From: Nanobdellota archaeon
GTDB lineage: Archaea > Nanobdellota > Nanobdellia > Woesearchaeales > GW2011-AR9
Direction of reading: 5' to 3'
DNA: 17,096 nucleotides
Assembly: GCA_030695605.1 (NCBI GenBank)
Contig: JAUYQE010000113.1
Location: 1 to 17,096, forward strand
The notes beneath the pieces were generated by a model that worked only from the letters and a program-made list of their open reading frames with translations, was not told where the DNA came from and searched no databases. A program made the position numbers and the translations under genes. The stretch's first letter is position 1. Every line of letters starts with the position of its first letter. Below are positions 1 through 7,827 of this stretch, piece by piece.

Positions 1-124
1 TAACCGGATTGGGTGCATTAGGAATGAGAAAGGAGAAGCTTTTGTCAACAATTTCCTGACGTGTACTTCCACCTGGCAAATCCAGGGGAAGAACACCTAT
101 GAAAAGCTTCTCAGTTATTCCAAG
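1..124 (-). pseudogene. Coding-like fragment running off the left edge, no start codon
   Basis: Read on the minus strand from 124 down to the window edge, a frame stays open after a TAG at 125-127. It gives a protein-like stretch that includes KLFIGVLPLDLPGG and later FLIPNAPNPV. There is no ATG, GTG or TTG at its beginning. A second open stretch in another frame (111-224) lies just upstream on the same strand and overlaps it, as if a frameshift separated two halves of one gene. The IPNAPNP piece loosely recalls the PTTPNP segment of DUF502 membrane proteins, but that is a weak resemblance. The 3' part lies outside the window. It could equally be chance open sequence. Confidence 0.25.
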
Positions 125-237
125 CTAACTTAATACGTACGGTTTCGAAGTTCTTTTCAGAATAGTAGATCTTCGCATACTGGCTTTCTTTTTCCAAAAT
201 GAAAACTATCTGAACCGGCCAGAATTATGCAGAGCAG

Positions 238-975
238 CTATTTCCCCGACCGTGTGAGTAGCAGGAAAATCCCCGCACCGCTCGCCAGCACCACGGCCAG
301 AATCAATCCCAGAGCCGTTCCCGTCAACAGCAGCACGCCGGCTAAGAGCACCATGCCGAGAGCAACGCCATAGAGCACGCGAGAACCGAAGAATATGGCT
401 AATCCATCGAGCTGCGGCAAAGGCAGCAGAGAAAAGAAAGCCATCGCCAGATTAAGCAGCACGCCTTTCGAGAAGAAATAGCTGTCTGGAGAAAAATACA
501 GGCCAACCGCAAAGAGAATCGCCAAGACTAAATTTGCGGCGATGCCCCAGAAAGCAATGCGCCCATTCTGTTCATAAGAGAATCCATAGCGGAATTCTCC
601 CAGGCGCTGCCGTTCTAAAAAGGCAACGGTAACCGTTCCGATGAGCACCAGCGGCAGCCGGCCCAGGGAAATGAAAGCAACGAGTAACGCTATGATCAGC
701 CCCAGCCACCAGACTTTAACCGTCGCCCGGTAGCCTTGGCTCAACGCATAGATTTTCTGCCAAGAGAAACGAATGAAAAAAGAAAAGGCAACAACCAGCA
801 GCGCTAAGAACAGATGCGCCACGCCGAGAGACACGTCGAGCTGCTCCCCGCCCCAATCGCGGAAAGAAAAAATGAAAGCCATGATGAAAATAGTGGCCAT
901 CAGTGGCAATAGCTCTTTTCTGGAAAACGAAAAATATTCCTGGATGCGGGAACGGAGCTCGGGAAAGCTGACCAT
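238..975 (-). CDS. M50 (site-2 protease)-like integral membrane protein, catalytic zinc motif missing
   Basis: A 245-residue, very hydrophobic protein with about six to seven membrane segments. The layout follows archaeal M50/S2P peptidases. A GIAANLVLAILF segment (144-155) matches the family's GPxxN helix, and FSLLPLPQLDG (181-191) matches the helix ending in LDG, where the zinc-binding aspartate sits. The first motif, HExxH, is absent. Where it should be, around 66-75, the sequence reads FFIRFSWQK, with no histidine or glutamate. I therefore infer a non-proteolytic family member, perhaps a membrane scaffold or regulator. The ATG at 975 lies about 26 bases from a TATA box at 998-1005, so this gene probably has its own leaderless transcript although it follows the methyltransferase-like gene by 38 bases. 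The fold assignment is moderately secure; the cellular role is unknown. Confidence 0.6.
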   Translation of the reverse strand: MVSFPELRSRIQEYFSFSRKELLPLMATIFIMAFIFSFRDWGGEQLDVSLGVAHLFLALLVVAFSFFIRFSWQKIYALSQGYRATVKVWWLGLIIALLVAFISLGRLPLVLIGTVTVAFLERQRLGEFRYGFSYEQNGRIAFWGIAANLVLAILFAVGLYFSPDSYFFSKGVLLNLAMAFFSLLPLPQLDGLAIFFGSRVLYGVALGMVLLAGVLLLTGTALGLILAVVLASGAGIFLLLTRSGK

Positions 976-997
976 GGGAAAAGAAAAGAAGAAGCGT

Positions 998-1005
998 TAT
1001 AAATA
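998..1005 (-). promoter_or_regulatory. TATA box for the M50-like gene
   Basis: On the minus strand the sequence reads ATTTATAA about 26 bases before the ATG at 975. That spacing fits a leaderless archaeal transcript. It lies between two same-strand genes, suggesting an internal promoter. Confidence 0.5.
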
Positions 1006-1013
1006 CTTTCCCT

Positions 1014-2159
1014 TTATGACTGAGAAACTTTTGCGTGGGGATGATCTCTTTCCCGAACTTCTGCTGTTTTCTCCAATACTATCCACTGCAAAGCGCTATC
1101 CCCTCGCTTGAACAGCTCCCGAGAGAGCATCGTAAATTCTTCCGGAAAAGTCGGATCCCATTTGTCCCGGCTGATCAACAGCAAGGTTCCTCCTTTCTTC
1201 AGCAGCGCTTTGGCTTGGTAGTACAGCTCATTGAGCCCCTCTTCATCTTTTGAGGTGATGTGAAAAATTAGCCTATCGAAAGCATTCTGTTCAAAGCGTA
1301 GCTCCAAGTCTTCGAGTTGGCATTTGGTAATCTCAATACCATCCGTAACTCCTGCCAGGCGGGCATTCTTCTTTGCCGCCTTGATATTGGGCAGGCTGGA
1401 ATCGAAAGCGTAAATGGGAAGAGGCGAGGCTGTTGCAGAAAGAGGCTGCGATACTTCGGCAGAAATGATATCCTGAAACAGCGGGCTGTTCTTGAACAGG
1501 AAATTCGTCCGTTCGGGAGTATGCACCGGACGCTGTGCCGCATAGAGTGCTGCTTCTATCGCCAATACTCCATCGCGGCTAAACCCCACTAACAGTTTCT
1601 CGCTCCGCTGAAAACGCGAAGCTCGGACAAAGAAATAGCCGAGATCGCCTTTAAAACTCGCTTGGTGCGCAAAGAGCCGATAGCCGCGGCTGTTGAGTTC
1701 CACGCCACCGGGGTCCAGGCAGAGCAGGTATTCTTTTTCGATGGGAACGACAACGAGAACCAGTGCCGGACGCCGGTAGTCGACAACGGCCGTTTTTCCT
1801 TCTGTCTCCAGCAGGGGAAAAAATTCTTGCACCACTTTCTTGAAGAGTGCCGACCGCTTCTCCTGCCCGTGCACCAGCTCGACATCGATGCGGCAGGGAA
1901 AAGCCGCAGGAAAAAAGGAGGCTATCTCCGTAAAGTCCGAAAGCAGACGGAACTTTCCGCGCTCTTTCCATTGGGCAAAAGGCAGGGCAATTCTTCGAAT
2001 CGCTTGTGCGTGGTATGCCAGCTGCACCACCTCTTTCGCCGCAGGCAGAGTACTGCGCACCAACTGTGGAAAAAGCTGCGTGTCCGCAGCAAAGAGCTCT
2101 TGCATTTCCCGGGCTGCCAGCGATTCCAAGCCGGGAGTGGTCAGTAGTAAGACATCCAT
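1014..2159 (-). CDS. Divergent THUMP-type RNA methyltransferase-like protein, likely inactive
   Basis: 381 residues. The N-terminal half resembles THUMP-containing RNA methyltransferases of the RlmL/Trm14 type: it begins TTPGLESLAAREMQ, as these proteins do, and ends with LNSRGYRLFAHQ (155-166), matching their xxRGYRxHxHxAPL linker. The C-terminal half has the Rossmann-like order, with YAFDSSLPNIKAAKKNARLAGV (250-271) as motif II and following helix. Two catalytic motifs are degraded. The SAM-binding DPFCGSGT is GFSRDGVLAIEA (192-203), and the target-base motif NPPYG is replaced around 296-303 by RLIFHITS. I infer loss of methyl transfer, with RNA binding possibly retained. The start overlaps a strong AGGAG (2168-2172) that runs across the gyrA stop codon, so it is translated from the gyrA transcript, 11 bases downstream. 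Confidence 0.65.
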   Translation of the reverse strand: MDVLLLTTPGLESLAAREMQELFAADTQLFPQLVRSTLPAAKEVVQLAYHAQAIRRIALPFAQWKERGKFRLLSDFTEIASFFPAAFPCRIDVELVHGQEKRSALFKKVVQEFFPLLETEGKTAVVDYRRPALVLVVVPIEKEYLLCLDPGGVELNSRGYRLFAHQASFKGDLGYFFVRASRFQRSEKLLVGFSRDGVLAIEAALYAAQRPVHTPERTNFLFKNSPLFQDIISAEVSQPLSATASPLPIYAFDSSLPNIKAAKKNARLAGVTDGIEITKCQLEDLELRFEQNAFDRLIFHITSKDEEGLNELYYQAKALLKKGGTLLLISRDKWDPTFPEEFTMLSRELFKRGDSALQWIVLEKTAEVRERDHPHAKVSQS

Positions 2160-2170
2160 TTGTTTTTCTC

Positions 2171-4696
2171 CTAGGCAGCAGGATTTTCCAGAGGGAGAGT
2201 GCTCTCTGCAGCTTCTTCTCCGACAATTTTCGCTGCCGCCGCAACTTTATCTCCTGCATCTAAGCGCATGACCCGCACCCCTTGCGTCGCGCGGCCAATG
2301 ATCGGCACTTCCGAACAGCGGATGCGGATGCCCTGCCCCTGCTGCGAAACCAGCATGAGCTCTTCCTGGCCATCGACGAGCATAATGGCTTTCACCGGCC
2401 CGTTCTTTTCGGTTATTTTAATGTTCGTTACTCCCTTGCCGCCGCGCCGGCAGAGGCGATACTCGGCAACCGGCGTGCGCTTGCCATAGCCCTGCTCCGT
2501 TAGTGTCAAAATGTTCAACCCTTCTTCAGCAGTGATCATGCCCATCACGGCGTCACCCTCTTCCAGGCGGATGCCCCGCACTCCATACGCCGTCCTGCCC
2601 ATGGGGCGGACATCTTTCTCCGAGAAGCGGTTTGCTGAGCCGTTTTTCGTGGCGAGAAGAATCTCTTTATCGCCGGTGGTAGCCCGCACGTGCACCAGGG
2701 AGTCATCTTCCTCCAAAAAGAGGGCGCGAATGCCGCCTTGCCGCGGCCGGGAAAATTCTTTCAAAGCAGTTTTTTTGATAATCCCTTTCTTCGTCGCCAT
2801 GATCAAATACCCAGTGCTGAAATCTCGGACGGGAATGACGGCGGTTACTTTCTCACCCGCACTGAGAGAGAGAAGATTAGCCACATGCTTTCCCGTAGCC
2901 TGCCGGCTGGCTTCCGGGACCTGATATACTTTCAGCCAGTATAATTGCCCTTGATCGGTAAAGCAGAGAAGGTAGTCGTGCGTAGAAGCCACATACAATT
3001 CTGAAACGACATCTTCTTCTTTGGTTCCTGCTGCTTTAACCCCTTTCCCGCCGCGATGCTGCACTTTGTATGTTCCGAGGAGAAGCCGCTTCATGTAGCC
3101 AGAATGGGTCATGGTAACGACAGCTTGTTCGTCCGGAATGAGGGCTTCCATATCGAAAGCTTCCTCATCATCATCGCCAGGCATAACTCTGGAGCGCCGT
3201 TCATCACCATACGTTTCTACCAGGAAGTGCAGCTCGTCTTTGATCAGATCCAGCAGCCGCTGTTCTGAGCCCAGAATAGAACGATAGTTTTCAATGTCCA
3301 GCAGCAGCCCCCGATGCTCTTCTTTTATTTTCTCCTGCTCCAGGGAAGCCAGGCGCTGCAAGCGCATGTCCAAAATAGCTTTAGCCTGTTCGAGGGAAAG
3401 CGAGTAGGTGGCTATTAAAAATTCCCGAGCTTCTTCGGCAGTGCGCTGCTTCTTAATGCCCGCAATAACCTCCTCAATGTGCAGTAAAGCCAACAGCAAC
3501 CCTTCAAGAATATGCACCCGCAGCAAGGCCTGCTGCAAATCGTACTGCGTCCGCCGCGTAATGACGTCATGGCGATGCGTAACGTGATGCTGCAGCATAT
3601 CCCGAATCCCCAGCACTCGGGGCTGGTTGTCGACAAGGGCCAGCAGGGTGATGCCAAAAGAAATTTTCAGGCGGCTATAGGTGTACAGTTGGTTTAACAC
3701 GACTTGCGAGTCGGCATCTTTTTTCAGGTCGATGACCATGCGAATGCCTTCCCGGTCAGACTCGTCGTTAATGTTGCGAATGCCGGTGATGGTTTTGTTC
3801 TGGACGAGGTCGGCAATTTGCTTGATGAGATCCTCTTTGCCGACTTGATAGGGGATTTCCGTGAAAATGATCTTATCCCCTTCCATATGAGAAACCGCTT
3901 TAATCGTCACCTTGCCTCTGCCTGTGCTGTACGCCTGGAGCAGGCCGTTGCCACAGAGCACTTCGCCGCCCGTCGGAAAATCAGGTGCGGGCAGCAGTCC
4001 CAGCAGTTCGGCCAGCGGCAAAGCCGGATTCTCGATGAGCGCCAGGAGGGCCTGGCAAACCTCTTTCAGGTTGTGGGGTGGGATGTTCGTGGCCATGCCG
4101 ACGGCAATGCCTGAAGAGCCATTCACCAATAAGTTAGGCAGGACGCTGGGCAGCACCTCTGGCTCTTTCAGGGAGCTGTCAAAATTTTCCCGGAAAGCGA
4201 CCGTTTCTTTTTCCAGGTCTTTCAGCGTCTCTTCGGCGATTTTGCTCAGCCGGGCTTCGGTATAGCGCATGCTGGCCGCATTATCCCCATCAATGGACCC
4301 AAAATTTCCTTGGCCAGCGATAAGGGGATAGCGCAGCGAGAAATCCTGGGCCATGCGCACCAAAGCATCATAGACAGCCATATCACCATGCGGATGATAT
4401 TTGCCGAGAACTTCCCCCACAATACGGGCGCATTTCTTGAACGGCTTGGTATGCAGCATGCCTAAGTCGTACATGGCATAGAGGATTCTCCGATGGACCG
4501 GCTTCAGGCCGTCGCGGACGTCCGGTAATGCTCTCCCGACAATGACAGACATGGCGTACGTGACGTACGCTTCTTTCATCTCCTGCTCGATAATGCGGGG
4601 AATGATTTGGGAAGAAAATCCTGCTTCGCCAGGAGCTCCAATAGGAGGTACTCCGGGCTGCGCAGTGCTGTCCATGGGCTGGGGAGTAGTATCCAT
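2171..4696 (-). CDS. gyrA: DNA gyrase subunit A
   Basis: GyrA forms the DNA-cleaving core of the A2B2 gyrase that introduces negative supercoils using ATP. At 841 residues it is full length. Visible landmarks are the winged-helix region with [11 protein letters not shown] (65-75), the HPHGD turn (101-105), the catalytic tyrosine Y145 in [11 protein letters not shown], the tower and coiled-coil region to about 500, and a C-terminal beta-pinwheel with the GyrA box QHRGGKG (546-552), where QRRGGKG is usual. A second RRGGKG occurs in a later blade. The GyrA box favours gyrase over topoisomerase IV. The residue equivalent to E. coli Ser83 is Met106, while the Asp87 equivalent (D110) is kept. The N-terminus has a 30-residue Pro/Gly-rich extension. 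No gyrB is in the window. A TATA box at 4761-4768 and an inverted repeat at 4726-4750 precede it. Confidence 0.97.
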   Translation of the reverse strand: MDTTPQPMDSTAQPGVPPIGAPGEAGFSSQIIPRIIEQEMKEAYVTYAMSVIVGRALPDVRDGLKPVHRRILYAMYDLGMLHTKPFKKCARIVGEVLGKYHPHGDMAVYDALVRMAQDFSLRYPLIAGQGNFGSIDGDNAASMRYTEARLSKIAEETLKDLEKETVAFRENFDSSLKEPEVLPSVLPNLLVNGSSGIAVGMATNIPPHNLKEVCQALLALIENPALPLAELLGLLPAPDFPTGGEVLCGNGLLQAYSTGRGKVTIKAVSHMEGDKIIFTEIPYQVGKEDLIKQIADLVQNKTITGIRNINDESDREGIRMVIDLKKDADSQVVLNQLYTYSRLKISFGITLLALVDNQPRVLGIRDMLQHHVTHRHDVITRRTQYDLQQALLRVHILEGLLLALLHIEEVIAGIKKQRTAEEAREFLIATYSLSLEQAKAILDMRLQRLASLEQEKIKEEHRGLLLDIENYRSILGSEQRLLDLIKDELHFLVETYGDERRSRVMPGDDDEEAFDMEALIPDEQAVVTMTHSGYMKRLLLGTYKVQHRGGKGVKAAGTKEEDVVSELYVASTHDYLLCFTDQGQLYWLKVYQVPEASRQATGKHVANLLSLSAGEKVTAVIPVRDFSTGYLIMATKKGIIKKTALKEFSRPRQGGIRALFLEEDDSLVHVRATTGDKEILLATKNGSANRFSEKDVRPMGRTAYGVRGIRLEEGDAVMGMITAEEGLNILTLTEQGYGKRTPVAEYRLCRRGGKGVTNIKITEKNGPVKAIMLVDGQEELMLVSQQGQGIRIRCSEVPIIGRATQGVRVMRLDAGDKVAAAAKIVGEEAAESTLPLENPAA

Positions 4697-4725
4697 TTTT
4701 GGTGTGAAAAATATTTTTGTTTATC

Positions 4726-4750
4726 GTCGACAAAACGCTAAAATGTCGAC
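4726..4750. promoter_or_regulatory. Inverted repeat at the predicted gyrA transcription start (candidate operator)
   Basis: Seven-base arms GTCGACA and TGTCGAC are separated by 11 bases, about one helical turn. The centre near 4738 lies about 27 bases downstream of the TATA centre, where archaeal transcription is expected to start. A protein bound here would block initiation of gyrA. The regulator is not known. Confidence 0.45.
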
Positions 4751-4760
4751 CGAATAGCAC

Positions 4761-4768
4761 TTTATAAA
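4761..4768 (-). promoter_or_regulatory. TATA box for gyrA
   Basis: TTTATAAA, 65-72 bases before the gyrA ATG. It predicts a leader of about 40 bases, unlike the leaderless neighbours. Confidence 0.55.
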
Positions 4769-4804
4769 CTTTCTGGTGAAGTTCTTGAGGGGGGCTTTTT
4801 AGCA

Positions 4805-4816
4805 AGAAAAAAAATG
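4805..4816 (-). terminator. Oligo-T terminator after glutamate dehydrogenase
   Basis: On the minus strand the sequence downstream of the dehydrogenase stop reads ATTTTTTTTCTT, with eight T in a row. T tracts terminate archaeal RNA polymerase. It separates the dehydrogenase transcript from the gyrA promoter. Confidence 0.5.
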
Positions 4817-4846
4817 AATGAGGGGAGCGTATCTACTGAAGCGGCG

Positions 4847-6370
4847 TTAGCGAGAGAGGCCTTCCGCCCGATAGCGCTTCTCCAACCGCTTCAAAGCGAC
4901 GACCAAAGCGGCTTCCCGCATGCTCAGCTCTTCACCGACGAGAAATTCTTTGCTGGAATAATGGCCGTTGGCAGATTGATTCTTTGCCACATGGCGCACC
5001 AGCTGAAAATTAGCAGTGATGCGCTTTCTGAGCTCTTGCAGAACGTCTGCTTCGCTGCGCATGCGGTACTCAAAGCCCATGTTCCTGCTCCATTCAAAGA
5101 AGCTGACGATGACGCCACCGGCATTGGCGACAATATCGGGAATAACCTCGATGCCCCTGCGGCGGAGCACGGTATCACCATCGGGAGTGGTGGGGTTGTT
5201 TGCACCTTCTGCCATGAAAGAAACTTGCAGCTTTTCGGCAATCTCGCCGGTTATCACGTTTCCCAAGGCGGCGGGAATGAGGCCGTCGGCGGTCAGTGAA
5301 AAGAACTCAGCAGAGGAAATTTCTTTCCGCCCGTCAAACCCCTTGATCGTCTTTCGCTTATTCGTGGGCTGTGCCGTATAGTCCAAGAGGGTGGTAATGT
5401 CAATGCCTTTTTCATCGAATAAAGTAGCATAGGCATCCTGGATGGCAAGCACTTTGCCACCATGTGTGGCGATGTATTCAGCGGTCCAGGAGCCGACATT
5501 GCCGAAGCCTTGAATAAGGAAAGTTTTTCCGGTGAGAGATGTGCCCAGTTCTTTGCAGTATTCTTCGAGGCAATAGAGTAACCCGTAGCCCGTGGCTTTT
5601 ACCCGCCCTTCGATGCCACCGTCGGAAAGCGGCTTGCCGGTAACGACGGCTTTCAATCGCGGGGAAGGATCATCCTGATGCGCTTTGCGGTAGGCATGGT
5701 AGAGCCAGGACATAATACGGGAATCGGTGCCCACATCCGGAGCAGGAATATCTTGTTCTGGCCCGATGTCATTTTTAAAGCCGTCGACGTACGCTTCAGT
5801 AATCTCCCGCAATTCATTCTCGGAATATTTGTGGGGATCTATCTTGATGCCTCCTTTGGCGCCGCCCAGCGGTAATTCCACGACCGCATTTTTGAAAGTC
5901 ATCTCCGCAGAAAGGATTTTCAACAAGTCGAGCGTGACCTGCGGATGCCAGCGAATACCGCCTTTGTGCGGGCCGAGCATGCGGTTATGCTTCACGCGGT
6001 AGCATTTGAGGGTTTCAAAGCGCTGCGGATCAACGGTGTACAACGAGCCATCGGCCAAGCGCAGAACCATTTCCGGGGGGATGCTAAGCCCCGGAAAAGA
6101 GGCGATGACACGGCCGTCAGCCAAAATCTCAGCTTTAGGGCTGAGGGAAAGAGGAAGATCCAGAACGCTTTGAGGAACAACACCCGCATAGGGCACTAAT
6201 TTTTGCTCGAGAGCAATAGTCCTGTTAGCTATTTTTTCGCTGGAAGGCTGGCGAATGGCTGCGGCGATAAAAGGGGAAAGGCCTATTTTTTCAGCAATGG
6301 GCAGAACCTGGGCACGCATATACGCATCGTAAATGCTTTCGCCTCCCCGCAGCTGATCATACTCACCCAT
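4847..6370 (-). CDS. Glutamate dehydrogenase (Glu/Leu/Phe/Val dehydrogenase family)
   Basis: Catalyses reversible oxidative deamination of glutamate to 2-oxoglutarate and ammonia with NAD(P). It is normally a cytoplasmic hexamer. Family motifs in order are GPHKGGIRWHP (133-143, glutamate-binding lysine), LPLGGAKGGI (167-176, catalytic Lys172), IPAPDVGT (208-215, catalytic Asp212), then the dinucleotide fold with QGFGNVG (287-293), and the late EGANNPTTPDGD segment. Archaeal enzymes are usually about 420 residues. This one has 507, and the excess is mostly an N-terminal region of roughly 85 residues before the usual family start. I cannot decide NAD versus NADP preference by eye. The family also includes leucine and phenylalanine dehydrogenases, but length and motifs favour glutamate. 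The TATA box at 6399-6404 gives a nearly leaderless message. Confidence 0.93.
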   Translation of the reverse strand: MGEYDQLRGGESIYDAYMRAQVLPIAEKIGLSPFIAAAIRQPSSEKIANRTIALEQKLVPYAGVVPQSVLDLPLSLSPKAEILADGRVIASFPGLSIPPEMVLRLADGSLYTVDPQRFETLKCYRVKHNRMLGPHKGGIRWHPQVTLDLLKILSAEMTFKNAVVELPLGGAKGGIKIDPHKYSENELREITEAYVDGFKNDIGPEQDIPAPDVGTDSRIMSWLYHAYRKAHQDDPSPRLKAVVTGKPLSDGGIEGRVKATGYGLLYCLEEYCKELGTSLTGKTFLIQGFGNVGSWTAEYIATHGGKVLAIQDAYATLFDEKGIDITTLLDYTAQPTNKRKTIKGFDGRKEISSAEFFSLTADGLIPAALGNVITGEIAEKLQVSFMAEGANNPTTPDGDTVLRRRGIEVIPDIVANAGGVIVSFFEWSRNMGFEYRMRSEADVLQELRKRITANFQLVRHVAKNQSANGHYSSKEFLVGEELSMREAALVVALKRLEKRYRAEGLSR

Positions 6371-6398
6371 TTTGAGAACACGATGAGAATGAAGGGTG

Positions 6399-6404
6399 TT
6401 TAAA
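6399..6404 (-). promoter_or_regulatory. TATA box for glutamate dehydrogenase
   Basis: TTTAAA core preceded by ACAACC on the minus strand, with its centre about 31 bases before the ATG at 6370. Confidence 0.4.
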
Positions 6405-6472
6405 GGTTGTGTAAAAGAGGACCGGAAGAGGTGGCCAGAAAGCGCTCAGAAAATGCTGCTCATTGAAAAAAA

Positions 6473-7105
6473 TTACTGCTCGGGATGGCTCTTGACTCCC
6501 TGCAGGGCTTTGTTTATCTCACTTTTTCCTTGCGTTTCTTTCTCCTGCAGCTCCACTAAACGTTCGACCTCATCTGCTTCTTTTTCCACTTGCTCCGCTT
6601 CTGCGATGACCGCAGGCGGGACTTGCTTGAGGAAAGCCTGCTTGGCTTCAGCGCTCGGCAGGTCAAAATAGGCAAAGAACTTTGCTGTTAGCCGCAGCTT
6701 AAACGTGCGCCCGGATCTTTCTTTAGCCACAAACCCTTGCTCTTCCAGCAGGCGCATGTGCTCGTAGGCTGAAGAGCCCCGTAATTTGATGACGTCAGCT
6801 TGTAGGATAGGATATTTCCAGGCAATGACCGCTAAGGTTTCCATGAGCGGCCGCTCCAATTCCGTGCTCGCAACTAACTTGCTGACGAGCGGAACAAAGG
6901 CATCCCGCACCGTCAGCTTCCAGCCTTTTTCTTTTTTGACAATATGCAAGGCATGATCCCGTTTCGTATAATCCGCGATAAGGCTTTCTAGGATATGTTC
7001 CACCTCTGGCAGGTCTAAAGAGCACAGGCTAGCAATCCGCTCCGTGGTGATTTCCTTGCCGACGGCAAAAAGGACGGCTTCCACCTGCTTTTCTTTTTCG
7101 TCCAT
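6473..7105 (-). CDS. scpB: Segregation and condensation protein ScpB
   Basis: 210 residues. ScpB dimers bind the kleisin ScpA and regulate the SMC condensin that organises and segregates the chromosome. It has the expected two winged-helix domains. The first (about 1-75) starts with KQVEAVLFAVGKEITTERIA, typical of ScpB; the second (about 80-165) contains ETLAVIAWKYPILQADVIKLRG and the SSAYEHMRLLEEQGFV recognition-helix region. The C-terminal 45 residues are charged and coiled-coil-like, which is longer than needed for the fold. The gene follows an unknown winged-helix gene by 42 bases on the same strand and is probably co-transcribed. No ScpA or SMC is present in the window. No clear Shine-Dalgarno motif precedes the ATG. 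Confidence 0.88.
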   Translation of the reverse strand: MDEKEKQVEAVLFAVGKEITTERIASLCSLDLPEVEHILESLIADYTKRDHALHIVKKEKGWKLTVRDAFVPLVSKLVASTELERPLMETLAVIAWKYPILQADVIKLRGSSAYEHMRLLEEQGFVAKERSGRTFKLRLTAKFFAYFDLPSAEAKQAFLKQVPPAVIAEAEQVEKEADEVERLVELQEKETQGKSEINKALQGVKSHPEQ

Positions 7106-7147
7106 GGTCTTAGGCTCGTTTTGCGGTATGGCTCTTCAGCTCTGGCA

Positions 7148-7756
7148 TTAATTCTCGGTTTCTGCGGTTACGCTGCTCTCTTTCAGGAAATACTTTCCTG
7201 CTTTTAAATCAATCTTTCCCTGGTCAATGAGCGTGTCGAGGAAATCTTCCAGGCGGTCCTGCTCCACGCCCGTGAGCTTGCTTACCTGTTCTGAGGTAAG
7301 GTTTCCTCCTTTAGAAAGGAGCAAGAGGACATAATTGCGCAGCAGGAGCCCCATATTTTTGTGCAGGTGATCGTTCTCCAGCTTGACATTCTTCGCTACC
7401 ATATCTACCTGGTGCAGCTTGGCCTGCAGGTCGTTGAGGAACTGGGTGACGTCCACATCTTTAAAAGGGAATTCTGCCGGCTCCAGGACTTCGATTAAAG
7501 ACGGCATATAATCAAAGCAGAAGCCGATGATGTCCTCCACTTTTTCCGTCCGCACTTCCAATTCGGCAAAGGTTACCCAGAGATCCTGGTCGTCTTGTTT
7601 CTTGGTTTTGGCGCGGGCGAGGCGCAGCACCGTATAGCGTTCGTTATTTTTCAGATTTTCCAGATAGGTCCCCAGAGCTTCTTCGACATGCTCTTGGGGC
7701 TTGCCGAGGACTTCGATCATGGCCCGGAAGAGGATTTTCTTCTCTGCTTTCTCCAT
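7148..7756 (-). CDS. Conserved archaeal protein with C-terminal winged helix, upstream of scpB
   Basis: 202 residues, no signal peptide or membrane segment. The N-terminal part (about 8-95) starts FRAMIEVLGKPQEHVEEAL and looks like an alpha/beta domain. The middle (about 105-140) is a predicted helix rich in Leu, Gln and Lys. The C-terminus (about 140-195) has a winged-helix pattern with LTSEQVSKLTGVEQDRLEDFLDTL and a GKYFL wing end. I recall similar uncharacterised proteins from DPANN archaea but cannot name a family. It does not show the N-terminal signature of ScpA. A leaderless start from the TATA box at 7780-7786 makes it the first gene of a two-gene operon with scpB, so a role in chromosome organisation is a fair inference, not shown. 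Confidence 0.75.
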   Translation of the reverse strand: MEKAEKKILFRAMIEVLGKPQEHVEEALGTYLENLKNNERYTVLRLARAKTKKQDDQDLWVTFAELEVRTEKVEDIIGFCFDYMPSLIEVLEPAEFPFKDVDVTQFLNDLQAKLHQVDMVAKNVKLENDHLHKNMGLLLRNYVLLLLSKGGNLTSEQVSKLTGVEQDRLEDFLDTLIDQGKIDLKAGKYFLKESSVTAETEN

Positions 7757-7779
7757 GGAACAAGAAAAAGAAGGGGAAG

Positions 7780-7786
7780 TTTTTAA
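7780..7786 (-). promoter_or_regulatory. TATA box for the winged-helix/scpB operon
   Basis: TTAAAAA on the minus strand, with its centre 27 bases before the ATG at 7756. It is the expected leaderless spacing. Confidence 0.5.
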
Positions 7787-7805
7787 GCGTTTCTGGGGGT
7801 GGGGT

Positions 7806-7825
7806 GAAAAGAAGAAAAAAAGAAA
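7806..7825 (-). terminator. T-rich terminator after the small cysteine protein
   Basis: Minus-strand sequence just past the stop at 7828 is a run of T and C containing seven consecutive T. It probably ends the transcript before the winged-helix/scpB promoter. Confidence 0.4.
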
Positions 7826-7827
7826 GA

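Noticed and set aside
1651..2259. 202-residue minus-strand frame across the gyrA end and the THUMP-like gene
   Set aside because: It is a shadow in another frame of the methyltransferase-like gene, which has an SD-preceded ATG and recognisable motifs.
4814..5299. 161-residue plus-strand open frame
   Set aside because: It is antisense to the glutamate dehydrogenase C-terminal half, an effect of GC-rich codon positions.
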